Shown: piece by piece, positions 36,687-46,200 of the stretch
Position numbering within the stretch: position 1 is the first letter of the stretch
Layout: each line of letters starts with the position of its first letter
Origin: Fimbriiglobus ruber
GTDB lineage: Bacteria > Planctomycetota > Planctomycetia > Gemmatales > Gemmataceae
Direction: 5' to 3'
NCBI RefSeq assembly: GCF_002197845.1
Contig: NZ_NIDE01000001.1
Span: 1,054,001 to 1,118,000 of the forward strand
DNA: 64,000 nucleotides
Position numbers and translations under genes: made by a program
The notes under the pieces: model-generated
Told to the model about the DNA's origin: nothing
The model's database searches: none
Seen by the model: the letters and a program-made list of their open reading frames with translations, nothing else

Positions 36687-37343
36687 ATGGCTACTTTCGA
36701 CCTGATTCTGCGGACCGGCGGGTGCTTACACCCCACAGCGGGAGACCCGTCGGAATTCGCTTCCGAATACGACGGGCTCTTGACCTGCCGGTCGGACGAG
36801 GGGATTGTCACCAACGTCGGCCGTATCCACGCCATCAAACTCCACGCTGCCCTCGCGGCGGAACACCACGCGTCGCTCCTCGAACTCTGCGACGCGCACA
36901 GCGACGAACTCTTCGTCCTTTATGCCCTCCTGTACGAGCCGAACGGGTACGTTTTCCGCGAGCAAATCGCCCGCCGGTTCGAGGCCTACGAGTCGGACTT
37001 ACTCATCCTCGATTACGTCGTTCTCCACCCGAAGTGGCGGGGCCTGAAGGTCGGCTTGATGGCCGTCCGTAAGCTCATCGACCTCGTCGGCGGCGGGTGC
37101 GGGCTGGTCGTGACCGACGTCGCGCCCTTGCGAACCGGCGCCCACACACAGTTGAGAGTTCCTAGGTCTTGGATCCCCAACCACACGACCGCGGCCGGGT
37201 ATCGAGACGCCGCCGTGAAGATCCGCCGGTACTTCCGAAAAATGGGTTTCCGGCGGCTCGGCAGAACACCGTTCTACGCGCTTCCCACGAGCCTCCAAAT
37301 GCCCACCGCCGCCGACCTGCTGCGTAGGCCGACGATGGAGTAG
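36687..37343 (+). CDS. GNAT-like acetyltransferase-fold protein
   Basis: 218 residues. The middle has LLILDYVVLHPKWRGLKVGLMAVRKLIDLVGGGCGLVVTDVAPL, a GNAT-type block in which WRGLKVGLMAV corresponds to the acetyl-CoA loop R/Q-x-x-G-x-G/A. The later YFRKMGFRRLGRTPFYAL matches the usual final F-Y-x-x-x-G-F strand pattern. The first 90 residues are not recognised. The substrate is unknown. ATG 36687 is preferred to the TTG at 36669. It follows the Pmp3/YqaE gene by 21 bp and is probably cotranscribed. Confidence 0.65.
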   Translation: MATFDLILRTGGCLHPTAGDPSEFASEYDGLLTCRSDEGIVTNVGRIHAIKLHAALAAEHHASLLELCDAHSDELFVLYALLYEPNGYVFREQIARRFEAYESDLLILDYVVLHPKWRGLKVGLMAVRKLIDLVGGGCGLVVTDVAPLRTGAHTQLRVPRSWIPNHTTAAGYRDAAVKIRRYFRKMGFRRLGRTPFYALPTSLQMPTAADLLRRPTME

Positions 37344-37405
37344 TGTCGGTTCCATTCTGAATTGGGGCGGGAGCGATATTGCTGCTCCCACCCCACGGCA
37401 GCGTA

Positions 37406-39840
37406 TCACCCGGATTTACTTCCCTTCGGCGGCGGCGGTGCCTGACCGATCTGCGAGCCCGTTGGCGGCGGTAGCGGTTCGGCGTTGTTGCCCGGCGTCA
37501 AGGGTCCCGTGTTCACCGGGCCGCCGGTTGTGGCCGGGGGTGATTGCTTCGCCCCGGAAGTCGAACCCGATGTGCCGCCGGTCCCCGGCCCGGAATCGAC
37601 CATGACGCCGTGCGTGACGATCGGCGGTTGGGCGGCCGGAGGTGGTGGAGGCGTCGGGTTGGAAGGCGGTTGCGAAGTCGGCGGTTGGGCCGCTGGGGGC
37701 ATTTGTGCCACCACCGGCGGAGTTTTCGGTGGGGGCGGCGGCGATTTCGGCGGGGGTGGCAGGGTCACGTTGAAGTTGACCCCGGTGACGTTGGTGTCGC
37801 CGTGTGTGATGGTGATGGTGCCGGGGTTCGGCGACGTCTGCTTGCCTCCGGTCGGCAACACCAGGCTGACGGTATAGTCCCCGGCGGCGCTGACGCCGGA
37901 CGCCACGTCCAGGCTCCCGGCGGGGCCGCTCTGCTGGTTGAAGCTGTAGTGCCCTGCGCCGTCGGTGACGGTCGTGGCCAGAACGTCGCCGCTCGTGTCC
38001 TCGAGTAGGACTTTGATCCCGGGCACGCCCACGGAGCCGCCGGGTGAGCCTTGAGGCTGATTGGCCGGGGGAGGCGCCGTGACGGTCCCGCTGATCGAGG
38101 CCCGGAAGAAGAACACGTCGCTCTGGAGGTTGGTGACGTTCGTGTTCGACTCGATGACCTGGGCCAGCGTCGTGTCTTGATTGAAGATGGACTGTTCTTG
38201 CGGAGAGAACGACTCGTTGAGGTAGAAGAATCGGTCACCACTCCGCAGGCGGACGAACTGGTTGACCATGATCCGCTCGAAGAGCGGACCCACGTCGGCC
38301 CCGGGGACGTGATCTTCGGCCAGACCGCCCTCGAAGGCGTCGATGTTGTTAACCGACCCGTAGGCCGCCTGCAGTTCTTGCTGAACCTGGACGTTGCTGG
38401 TGATCTGGGCGAAGCTCGTGACGCGAGGGAGACCGACCGCCGACCGCAGCGTGTTGTAATCCGGGATGCCGTTGTCACGGTCCCGTTGGACGTCGCGGGC
38501 CATGAGGTCTTGCCCGCCGTCGCCGTAGTTGCCGAAGAGGAGGTTGCGGATGTCGTTGATGGCCATGACGTCCGTGGCCTGGGAATCGCCGTCCGCGTCT
38601 CCCTTGAGGATCGGCCCGATGTCGGACGAGGTGTGCCCGGTGAGCGGGTCGACGACGCCGGCCGGGTTCAACAGGTCCGCGTCGAAGAAGTCTTCCGAGA
38701 GGGGAATCGACGACCCGTCCGCGCTGGCGTCCGCGATGTCGGTTCCCTGGTTGGTTTGCCGCTCGATCGCGCTACTCAACAGACTGTGGCCGAACCGGAA
38801 AGCCACGGTGGAGAACTCGTTGGCGATCGCGGGATTGACATTGGGGTTGTAGCCGGAATAAGGCGCGAGAGCTTGTGAGCCCAGGACGGCGGGAATCCAT
38901 TCGTTGTAAACGATGTCCTGGTATTCCGCGATGTTGATCTTTCGGGCTTCCTGGTAGAGCTGTTCGTCGGTCCAGGTCGGGTTGAGCTTCTGGAATTCGG
39001 CCGCGAGGCGGTTGTGGTTTCGGACGAAGAGCGTCTGGAGGGCGGTCAGTTCCAGATTCTCGTTGCCCCGGATGTCTCCGGTCGCGAACAGTGCGCTCAT
39101 GGACAGGCCACCCTCGTTTTGCTCGCCCCCCTCGGCCGCGTTGAGGGCGGCCAGTTGTTGTGGGGTGAAATACGTCGAGTTGTCGTAGGGCAGCATGTTA
39201 CCCGGGCTCGTCTTGAGCAAGCCGCCCGAGTGTGTGCGGAGCGCGTCGGCCGTGGCCGCGTCCGACCCGTAGATTTGCGACAGGTCGAGGTACGCGGTGA
39301 CGTCCGTTACCTGCTGTCGCGGGTTGCCGACGCCGGTCCCGGTCGAGGGGTCGTACAGCGACCGGGTGAAGGGGAGGGCGTCCGGGCCGATCGGGTCGGT
39401 GGCGGAGACGGTGATCGGGAACGATGCGCCGCCGTCGGGCGTCAGGGACATGTCGTGGTCCATGAACTGGCCGAATGCGTAAGCGAAATCGGACAGGCTC
39501 TGCTGGTCGACGGTCTGGATGTCTTCCGACGGGTCGGCCGGGTCGGCCTGTGAATTCAAGATGTTGCTGATCGCCCGGGCACTCTGGTCCTGGGCAGGGC
39601 GGGGGAACTGACGCCGTCGGCGTACCCGACCGGGGCGAGCCGGATGAGGTCGGTCCCGGCCGTCCCATAGGTCGGGTTGGCGATATTGTTGTTGGTTTCG
39701 TCGATCGATCGCGTGCCGCTCACGGCTGGCACGATCCGGTCGTCGAGCTTTTCGAGCCCGCGCGCGAAAATCTTGGCACGGGTACTCGGGTTCGACGCGC
39801 GGGCGGTCAAGACGTGGCGGAGCCAGTTCTTGGGGGTCAT
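37406..39840 (-). CDS. Animal-type haem peroxidase, secreted (apparent frameshift)
   Basis: The restored protein has about 811 residues. The N-terminus (ATG 39840, AGGA upstream) has LEKLDDRIVPAVSG, the planctomycete LEDRxVP-type secretion/anchoring signature, and NNIANPTYGTAGTDLIRLAPVGYADGVSSP. Reading then has to gain one base at the G5 run (39601-39605) to continue QDQSARAISNILNSQ. The peroxidase core has FGQFMDHD (distal His, calcium) and AFRFGHSLLSSAIER (proximal His). The C-terminus has an SdrD-like beta domain (GVPGIKVLLEDTSGDVLATT) and a proline-rich tail. As written, the full protein cannot be made. The cause is a sequencing error in the homopolymer or a real mutation. Confidence 0.85.
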
Positions 39841-40160
39841 AACCATTCCTGTCTGAGATGGGTTCGAACGTGCGGATACCTCACCACTCCGGCCGAACGG
39901 CCGGGTAGCGAATCGAAGTTCCGGGCGTGACCGGGCCGGACGCCGGCGCGCCGCTTCGGGCGCGGGAGACGGTCTGCTGACTTTCGAGACGTCAAACGCG
40001 GACGGAGGCCACCTCCCTACTGCCAAACTCGGCGGCCGCAAAGGTAACGTGCGTGGACGGGCGCGCCCGGGAGTTTGGGGTGACGTGTCTCCCGACTTCT
40101 CGCGCCGCTACGGGCGATCGATGAAATGAACCATACCCGCCAGGGCTAAAGGGAACCTTA
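39841..40160. other. Upstream region of the peroxidase gene
   Basis: About 320 bp between the peroxidase start and the conserved element. No gene or clear promoter is seen. It corresponds in position to the hairpin-bearing leader at 30201-30429. Confidence 0.45.
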
Positions 40161-40525
40161 AGGATCGACCGAAAGATAAATTTCTGAGAATCCCGTCCGG
40201 CGAACATTCGCGATCATTCGCCACCGTCCGTACCCGCGAATTCCCGAGCGGACCGAGCCGCCCCCTCCGACCTCAGACTAACCGCGGACCCCCGGGTCCG
40301 ACCGCCCGTCGTGACAGGAAGGGGACCGCCGGGACCCCGAAACCGAGGTCCGAGGGAATTTCTGCGCTTTTCGCACCTTGCAGCGTGTTTTCTGACAGTG
40401 GACGGACCAGGACATCCCTGCACGGAAAATTGTCGGCTCCGTGGACCGCGTTCCGTCGACGAGCATCGACTTGCATGCAGGGACCGGAACCGGTTTTTGC
40501 GCGTCCCGCGTTCAGATCGACCGAG
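40161..40525. repeat. Conserved intergenic element, copy B (about 365 bp)
   Basis: Aligns with copy A at 30430-30840 in the same orientation. Matching blocks lie at 40211-40220, 40272-40281, 40352-40371 (20 identical bases), 40403-40416, 40463-40473 and 40494-40504. The main length difference is about 30 bp near 40225, where copy A has an extra GC-rich segment. It lies between the stop of the proline-rich gene (40667) and the peroxidase start (39840), on the same side of the downstream gene as copy A. Confidence 0.8.
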
Positions 40526-40666
40526 AGATTCGGTCCCGAGAATTGAGGCCGAAGAATGTTCCCGACAGGTCTTCCACGTCCTGAATCGGGATGTTAACGA
40601 ACTGACATCGGAAGACTCACGCACTGCCTTCGACCCCGGGGTTCTCGCCCCGAGGGAACCCTCACG

Positions 40667-42766
40667 TCAGTCTCGTCGCTGTACGATCGCGCTCGTCCCG
40701 GTGATGCCCTGGATCTTCGCACGGGGTTTCGTCAGGTCGACGAGGATCGGGGATTGGGTCACGACCTCGCTCCGGTTACCCGCGGCGTCGATCGCCGCGA
40801 ATTTCAGGAAGACTTTGTGCGTACTCATGTTAGCCGGCAACTGCCAGCCGTATGAGCCGGTGTTCGGAAGGCGGTTCGAGACGGCCGGCGGCCCGCCCGG
40901 GGTCGCGAGCGTGCCCGCGGTCGCGAGGGTGCCACCATCCGAGTTAACGATCGACTTCCACGGGCCGTTCGGCTGTTCGCTCCATTCGATCGAGATCGGG
41001 TCTTTCCCGAAGTTCCGGTCGCTGGCCTCCCAGTGCAGGACCAGCGTGTTGCGCTGGTTCGGGTCCGGGGTCGGCTGGAATGGGCGGATCAACGGCGGGG
41101 TCGTGTCCACATGGACGCGCATCTCCGGCACGGTCCCCGGAGCGGGCGCACCGTCGGTCAACCCGGCCCCGCTCACGGGCACCATCCGGAAGCCGTAGTC
41201 ACCTTCCTTCTGCGAGTTGAATTGCGCGTCGAGTTGAACCCGGAGTGGCGTCTCCTTGCCGTCGTGTTGGCTCCACTTCGACCACGTTCGGCCGTCGTCT
41301 CGGGTCACGTACAAATCAATTCGGCTCACCCCGGACGGACCGACGTCGATCTGGTATTGCAGGTCAAATCGCAAGAAGTTGACGAATTGCGCCGTCGGCT
41401 GTTCTGCCCCGCCCGTGGCGGTGGGCGACGACCCGGGGCGGACCGGGAGCGGCTGCGGCGACTGCGGGTCGGCCGCGACTTGCAGTGGTCCAGGAGTGGG
41501 CTGGTACGCGGACACTGGTCCGGGCGGTGTCTGTTGCACCGGCTGCCACGCCGGGGCGGCGGGGGGCTGAGGCGATTGAACGGGGACGTAGGCTTGCGGT
41601 GGGGGAGCGGCCGGGGCCGGCGCGCCGGGAAACGCCGGCGCGGGGTATTCCGCGCCGCCTGCGGCTCCGATCGGGCCGCCCGCCCCGCCCGCTCCGACGA
41701 TCCCTGATGACGCGGCCGGCACGCCACCGGCTGGCGCGGCCATTGCAACATTCGCCGGCGGACTTCCGGCCGCGGGCGCAACGTTGACAAGTGCGACTGG
41801 AGGATTTCCCGCCGGGGCGACGGGTGCCACGATCGCCGGCGCAACCGGTCCCGGAGCGACAACGACCGGCGTTACCGCAACGGGGCCACTCGTACCAGGC
41901 TGTGCGACGACCGGTCCGCCCGGTGCCGTAACGCCCACCGCGATGATTGGCGAAGCCGGCGCTGCCGGTGAGGGAGTGGTGTCGATGACGATCGGGGTAC
42001 GCGGGGCCGCCGGCTCGCTGTTCGGCTGTACGGGCGGACCGCTATTCGCCTGCACGGGCGGGCCGGCGTTCGGCTGCACGGGCGGGCCGCTATTCGCCTG
42101 CACGGGCGGCGAGTCCCCCGTAGCAGCCGCGGGAACTTCTTTCATCCCCGTGCCGGTGTTCCCCGCGTGGTCCGTGGCAACGATCTGAACCAGGATCGGG
42201 CCGGGCACGTTCGGCTTGAAGCGGGCCGTGCGGCCAGTGACTGACCCGTTCGGGACCGGTTGCCAGTCGCTGGTCACTCCGGAGCCCATCGCCTTGTACG
42301 TCACCTGCGTGGCCTTGTCGTTCGGGAACTTCTCGTCCACGGTCCAGTCGACGATAATGTCATCGGCGACCCGCTGGGCGCTGGTCACGCGCACGACAGG
42401 TGGGACGGTGTCGATAAGCAGTTTCATGCCGGGCAGCGCCCGCGAGACGTCCGGCGGATCTTTTTTCCCGTCCACATAAACAATGACCATGCTCACCCAA
42501 AACAGACCGTCCTCTTTCGAGATGAATTCGAATTGGTCTTTCGACGGGAGTACCTTGTCGGCAATCTCCCAGATCTGACCCTGGTCGCGGGAGATCCAAA
42601 GTTGGATTTCGCGGACGGTCTTCCGTTGATCCGGCTTGTATTCGATCGGCAGGATGAACGACCGGGATTTCCAGCGCACATAATCCGGCGTCGGGTCGGC
42701 CGTGCCCGGGTCCGGTTGTCCGAACGTGGTGGCGAGGCCCAATAATGTCAGAGCGGTGAGGTTCAT
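40667..42766 (-). CDS. Secreted Pro/Ala-rich protein with Ig-like domains
   Basis: 699 residues with a signal peptide (MNLTALTLLGLATTFGQPD). An N-terminal region (about 25-210) has two beta-sandwich-like parts, marked by SFILPIEYKPDQRKTVREIQLWISRDQGQIWEIAD and PPVVRVTSAQRVADDIIVDWTVDEKFPN. A long disordered centre contains tandem units of GPPVQ(P/A)N (about 230-255). The C-terminal part repeats the first domain type (FLRFDLQYQIDVGPSGVSRIDLYVTRDDGRTW, QPNGPWKSI). It looks like a structural or surface protein, and I do not recognise the family. Confidence 0.7.
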   Translation of the reverse strand: MNLTALTLLGLATTFGQPDPGTADPTPDYVRWKSRSFILPIEYKPDQRKTVREIQLWISRDQGQIWEIADKVLPSKDQFEFISKEDGLFWVSMVIVYVDGKKDPPDVSRALPGMKLLIDTVPPVVRVTSAQRVADDIIVDWTVDEKFPNDKATQVTYKAMGSGVTSDWQPVPNGSVTGRTARFKPNVPGPILVQIVATDHAGNTGTGMKEVPAAATGDSPPVQANSGPPVQPNAGPPVQANSGPPVQPNSEPAAPRTPIVIDTTPSPAAPASPIIAVGVTAPGGPVVAQPGTSGPVAVTPVVVAPGPVAPAIVAPVAPAGNPPVALVNVAPAAGSPPANVAMAAPAGGVPAASSGIVGAGGAGGPIGAAGGAEYPAPAFPGAPAPAAPPPQAYVPVQSPQPPAAPAWQPVQQTPPGPVSAYQPTPGPLQVAADPQSPQPLPVRPGSSPTATGGAEQPTAQFVNFLRFDLQYQIDVGPSGVSRIDLYVTRDDGRTWSKWSQHDGKETPLRVQLDAQFNSQKEGDYGFRMVPVSGAGLTDGAPAPGTVPEMRVHVDTTPPLIRPFQPTPDPNQRNTLVLHWEASDRNFGKDPISIEWSEQPNGPWKSIVNSDGGTLATAGTLATPGGPPAVSNRLPNTGSYGWQLPANMSTHKVFLKFAAIDAAGNRSEVVTQSPILVDLTKPRAKIQGITGTSAIVQRRD

Positions 42767-42986
42767 CCCGGTCCTCTCCCAGTTCGCGCGGACCCGGCGC
42801 GTGAGTTCGCAGCGAGCGCACGGGTTGTATCGGTTGCGCGACGGGTTGGAATTGAGTCGGAGAGGTGAATCGTCGTTTTTTCTTCAAGTCGTCCGTCCGG
42901 CGGCCTCGCGGCTTCTATGAAGAGCCCTAATTGAAACCCCGAGCCCGCCTGGTCGGCGACCCAGCCACTCGACGGAGGAGAAATTT

Positions 42987-43748
42987 GTGACTCCCGACGA
43001 CCTGAAGGCTCTACTGACCGCCGTCGGCGACGGCCGCGTGACGGTCGAGGAAGCGGCGGAGCGACTCGGCGATCCGGCCGTGGGCGACATCGGGTTTGCG
43101 ACGCTCGATCTACACCGGCGCGAGCGGTGCGGGTTTCCCGAGGTGATTTTGGCCGAGGGGAAAACGGCGGAGTGGACCGAAGGGGCGGTGCGGCGGATGG
43201 TCGAGGCCGGGCAAGACGTCTTCGCCACGCGGGTCAGCGCGGATCAGGCCGCGCATCTTGCCGCGCACTTCCCGCAAGCCGACCAGGACCGCCTCGCGCG
43301 AACCTTTTGGCTGCCGATGCCCGGGTGGCAGCCGGCGAACCTGGGGCGCGTCTGGGTCGTGACGGCGGGAACCAGCGACCTCCCCGTCGCCCAGGAGGCA
43401 CTCGTTACCGCGCGGGTGATGGGTGCGAGGGCCGACCTCGTGGTCGACGTCGGGGTCGCCGGCATTCACCGCCTGTTGCGGCACCGGGACAAACTCGCGA
43501 TGGCGGACGTGGTGGTGGTCGTGGCCGGGATGGACGGCGCGCTCCCCAGCGTGGTCGGGGGGCTGATCGATTGTCCGGTGATCGCGGTCCCGACGAGCGT
43601 CGGGTACGGGGCGGCGTTCGGCGGAGTCGCGGCTCTTCTGACGATGTTAAATAGCTGTTCGGCAGGCGTCGCGGTGGTGAACATCGACGCCGGGTTTAAG
43701 GCCGGCTACGTGGCCGCGCGGATCATCCGCCGGATGTACAAGGAGTAA
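42987..43748 (+). CDS. larB: Nickel-pincer cofactor carboxylase LarB
   Basis: 253 residues, the family length. It is homologous to the AIR carboxylase PurE. The N-terminal half has DIGFATLDLHRRERCGFPEVILAEGKT. The C-terminal AIRC-like domain has VVTAGTSDLPVAQEALVTARVMG, VAGMDGALPSVVGGLIDCPVIAVPTSVGYGAAFGGVAAL and NIDAGFKAGYVAARI. LarB carboxylates and hydrolyses nicotinic acid adenine dinucleotide, the first step toward the lactate racemase cofactor. The start is GTG 42987 with a perfect GGAGGAG six bases upstream. larC, larE and larA are not adjacent, so the pathway must be elsewhere or incomplete. Confidence 0.95.
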   Translation: MTPDDLKALLTAVGDGRVTVEEAAERLGDPAVGDIGFATLDLHRRERCGFPEVILAEGKTAEWTEGAVRRMVEAGQDVFATRVSADQAAHLAAHFPQADQDRLARTFWLPMPGWQPANLGRVWVVTAGTSDLPVAQEALVTARVMGARADLVVDVGVAGIHRLLRHRDKLAMADVVVVVAGMDGALPSVVGGLIDCPVIAVPTSVGYGAAFGGVAALLTMLNSCSAGVAVVNIDAGFKAGYVAARIIRRMYKE

Positions 43749-43781
43749 CCCGGCGGCGACGGATTCCGCGGCGGGACGGCG

Positions 43782-44465
43782 CTATCTCCCGAGCCCGACC
43801 GGCCCGTCCGGCATTCTCGGTCCGTTGCCTGGTTGGTTGCTCGCGGTCGAATTCGGTTGCGGACCCGGGGTAGAAGGCGGAATGACCCCGAACGGCGGCT
43901 GAACAGTCGCAGACGACAGTGATCCCGTCGATCCCGTCGCGGGGGGCGACGGGGGCTGCGGTAGCGGCGGCGGCGGGCTGAGGGCGCTTGCCATCTGGGA
44001 GCTGCCCGGCCCGGTCACGTCACCCGGGCCGCCAATCCCGGCCCCCGGAATTGTACCCGACGACGATTGCGGGCCGGTTCCGAACGACGAGGCGGGCGGT
44101 CCGCCCGGCAGACCCGAATTAGGAGACGAACCCGGGGTCGAGCCTGGGAACTGCGGGACCGCCGACATGCCATTCGGCTGGACCGGTGGCGTCGACGACG
44201 TCGGGCGCGTCGCGCCGGTCGTGGTGACCGTGCCCGCGGTGCCGGTACTCGTGACGCCGGCACCAGTGGTCGAGGTCGCACTGCCGCCGGTCGACGTCGG
44301 AGTCGTGGACGTCGGCGGCGTTTTCGTTTTCGGGGGCGGGGGAGGGGGCAGCGCGACCGTTTTGTTCTTGTCGGTGTTGGTACACCCGACAATCGAAGCG
44401 GCCAGCAGAAGACCGATTCCCACCCAGCGAATCCGTGCCGGGCGGTACCGCAATCCGTGCGTCAT
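43782..44465 (-). CDS. Low-complexity lipoprotein rich in Pro, Thr, Ser and Gly
   Basis: 227 residues. MTHGLRYRPARIRWVGIGLLLAASIVGC gives a signal with a lipobox whose Cys at position 28 would be lipidated. The rest is proline- and threonine-rich (TSTTPTSTGGSATSTTG, then PPPPLPQPPSPP) with no folded domain visible. It is likely an outer-membrane or surface-anchored spacer. Codon use is GC-rich like its neighbours. It converges with larB. Confidence 0.65.
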   Translation of the reverse strand: MTHGLRYRPARIRWVGIGLLLAASIVGCTNTDKNKTVALPPPPPPKTKTPPTSTTPTSTGGSATSTTGAGVTSTGTAGTVTTTGATRPTSSTPPVQPNGMSAVPQFPGSTPGSSPNSGLPGGPPASSFGTGPQSSSGTIPGAGIGGPGDVTGPGSSQMASALSPPPPLPQPPSPPATGSTGSLSSATVQPPFGVIPPSTPGPQPNSTASNQPGNGPRMPDGPVGLGR

Positions 44466-44680
44466 CGGCTATATCCCCTCCCCGCGTGAGGCGGAATCCG
44501 TTCCGCCGCCCGCCCGCGGGCCGGTCGTCCGTGACCGGCCACGTCGTGCGGAGTCCCACGAGATGAGGGCTTATACGCGAGCGAACCCGGGCACGCAACC
44601 CCGTCTCACCAGCTGATGAGAGAGTGGTCGCGCGCCGGGTCCGCGTGTGGTCGCCGAGGGGTCCAACGAACTCGGGGGTG

Positions 44681-45022
44681 TTATCGCTGTGGCGGTGCCG
44701 CCACGGCCGCCGGCGGCGTCGGCACCGGTGGCGCGATCGCGCCAGCGCCCGGCGCTCCACCCAGGGGCGCCGCGGGAACCGAGGCGGCCCCGCCCGGGCC
44801 GCGCCGCAACTGGCTCTCGGGGTCCTGCATCGAATCCTGTTCCCGCTGGAGCGGGAAATCGGGATCGGGCGCGAAGTATTGCGGATAGTGTTTTAAGTAT
44901 TGCGGGCTCGGCAGGGTCATCCCGCCGAATCCCGCCGGGTACGTTTGGCACCCGGTCGTGGCGGTCGCGACGAGCCCGAAACCGACCGCTGCCCGAGCCA
45001 GCCACCGATGTGAGACGCCCAT
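44681..45022 (-). CDS. Small lipoprotein, proline/alanine-rich tail
   Basis: 113 residues. The signal MGVSHRWLARAAVGFGLVATATTGC has a lipobox with the modified Cys at 25. Then come a QTYPAGFGGMTLPSPQYLKHYPQYFAPDPDFPL segment and a Pro/Ala tail. The YPAGFGGMTLPSP..YLKHYPQYF pattern occurs in other small planctomycete lipoproteins, but I cannot name a function. GAGGGG lies seven bases before the ATG. It is followed on the same strand by the lipoprotein at 44465 after 215 bp. Confidence 0.7.
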   Translation of the reverse strand: MGVSHRWLARAAVGFGLVATATTGCQTYPAGFGGMTLPSPQYLKHYPQYFAPDPDFPLQREQDSMQDPESQLRRGPGGAASVPAAPLGGAPGAGAIAPPVPTPPAAVAAPPQR

Positions 45023-45328
45023 AAGATCCCCCTCGTCCTACTGCGGTTTACGCCCGGACCACTCCCGTTCGGACCGGCGAAAGCCCCCTTATCGCGGCCG
45101 GTCTGTACGGGTTGCGCCCTCGCGGCGCGGGTGGTATCAGGTCGTGGTTTATATCGACAGTGCCGGCCGCAAGGTTTAACGCGAATCCGCGGACAAGAAC
45201 CGGAATGACCGAAAAATCGCCCACCGCGAACCCGTTTCGGCCGCCGCGGGTTGACCCAGTTCACGCATCTATCTAGGATTTCGCGGTCGGCCGGTCGGAC
45301 CGGCTGGCTGGTACTGTTCGGGGGTAGG
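45023..45328. other. Divergent intergenic region
   Basis: 306 bp between the small lipoprotein and the HExxH protein. It holds the candidate promoter at 45251-45279. I see no gene or RNA in the rest. Confidence 0.45.
45251..45279 (+). promoter_or_regulatory. Sigma-70-like promoter for the HExxH gene
   Basis: TTGACC (45251-45256) and TAGGAT (45274-45279) are separated by exactly 17 bases. They match 5 of 6 and 4 of 6 consensus bases. The expected start of transcription is near 45286, about 43 bases before ATG 45329. Confidence 0.5.
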
Positions 45329-46102
45329 ATGAACGTGACGGACCGCAGCCGCGGAGCGGACCCGCGGTGGGTGTTGGAACGCCATTGGTACACCGGCGGC
45401 CCCGGGACGACCCACACTGGCACGCATCACGCCCGGCCGCTCCCGCGGCTCTGGGCGCTGCCGGACGGGACGGCGGCCCGCTCGATCGTCCGCCCGCGGC
45501 CGACCCCCGACGACACCGTTGCCCCCCTCGATTTCACCGGCCGTATCCGCCGGCTCTGTGCGGATGTCGCGGCCCGGTGTCCCGATCTGGCTCACATTGA
45601 CCCGCCCGCCGTCCTCTTCACCTTTACCACCTCGCGGACGCGGCGGTCGGCCGGGTTGCTTGCCCGCGTGACCCCCATGCGGTTCCGCGAGGGCGCACAA
45701 ACCCGCCGGACGCGCGGGGTCGTTTATCGGGCCCAGCAGTATTACGTCGACGGCCGCGAGATGTTGTACCTCGTGACGTTCTGTCTGCCGCGGTTCCTGG
45801 ACCTGTCGTTCGAGGAAAAGTTCATCACCGTTTTCCACGAGCTGTACCACATCAGCCCGCAATTCGACGGCGACCTCCGCCGGCACGGCGGCCGGTACGA
45901 AGTCCACTCCAAATCGAAGAAGGACTACGACGCCCACATGGCGGTTCTCGTCGAGCGATACCTCGCCGACCACCCGAATCCGGGCGCGTTCGACTACCTC
46001 CGCCTCGGCGCCTCAGACCTGTGGCGACTGCACGGCGGGATCACCGGCGTGACCGTCCCGCGGCCGAAGATGATCCCGCTCGGGACGTGCGTCGGCGTCT
46101 GA
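45329..46102 (+). CDS. Putative HExxH metallopeptidase-like protein
   Basis: 257 residues without a signal peptide. Near residue 171 is [18 protein letters not shown], a zinc-binding HExxH with a following Asp/Glu candidate for the third ligand. Upstream strands ([25 protein letters not shown] and [27 protein letters not shown]) precede it, as in the putative metallopeptidase family found in many bacteria. The reaction is unproven. ATG 45329 lies next to a GGGGTAGG run, so its ribosome-binding site is too close to be ideal. The ychF gene follows on the same strand (98-bp gap). Confidence 0.75.
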   Translation: MNVTDRSRGADPRWVLERHWYTGGPGTTHTGTHHARPLPRLWALPDGTAARSIVRPRPTPDDTVAPLDFTGRIRRLCADVAARCPDLAHIDPPAVLFTFTTSRTRRSAGLLARVTPMRFREGAQTRRTRGVVYRAQQYYVDGREMLYLVTFCLPRFLDLSFEEKFITVFHELYHISPQFDGDLRRHGGRYEVHSKSKKDYDAHMAVLVERYLADHPNPGAFDYLRLGASDLWRLHGGITGVTVPRPKMIPLGTCVGV

Positions 46103-46200
46103 CCCCCGCGATCACGACTCGCCAGCGCGAGACGTGTCGTACCGCCGGCCATAGAATTGGCTCGGGAGTTCGTTTCCTTTTGGCGAGGTCGTGGCGGCAC

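Noticed and set aside
42015-42110. Short regular repeats considered as a CRISPR-like array
   Set aside because: They are tandem codons inside a proline-rich coding region with no unique spacers.
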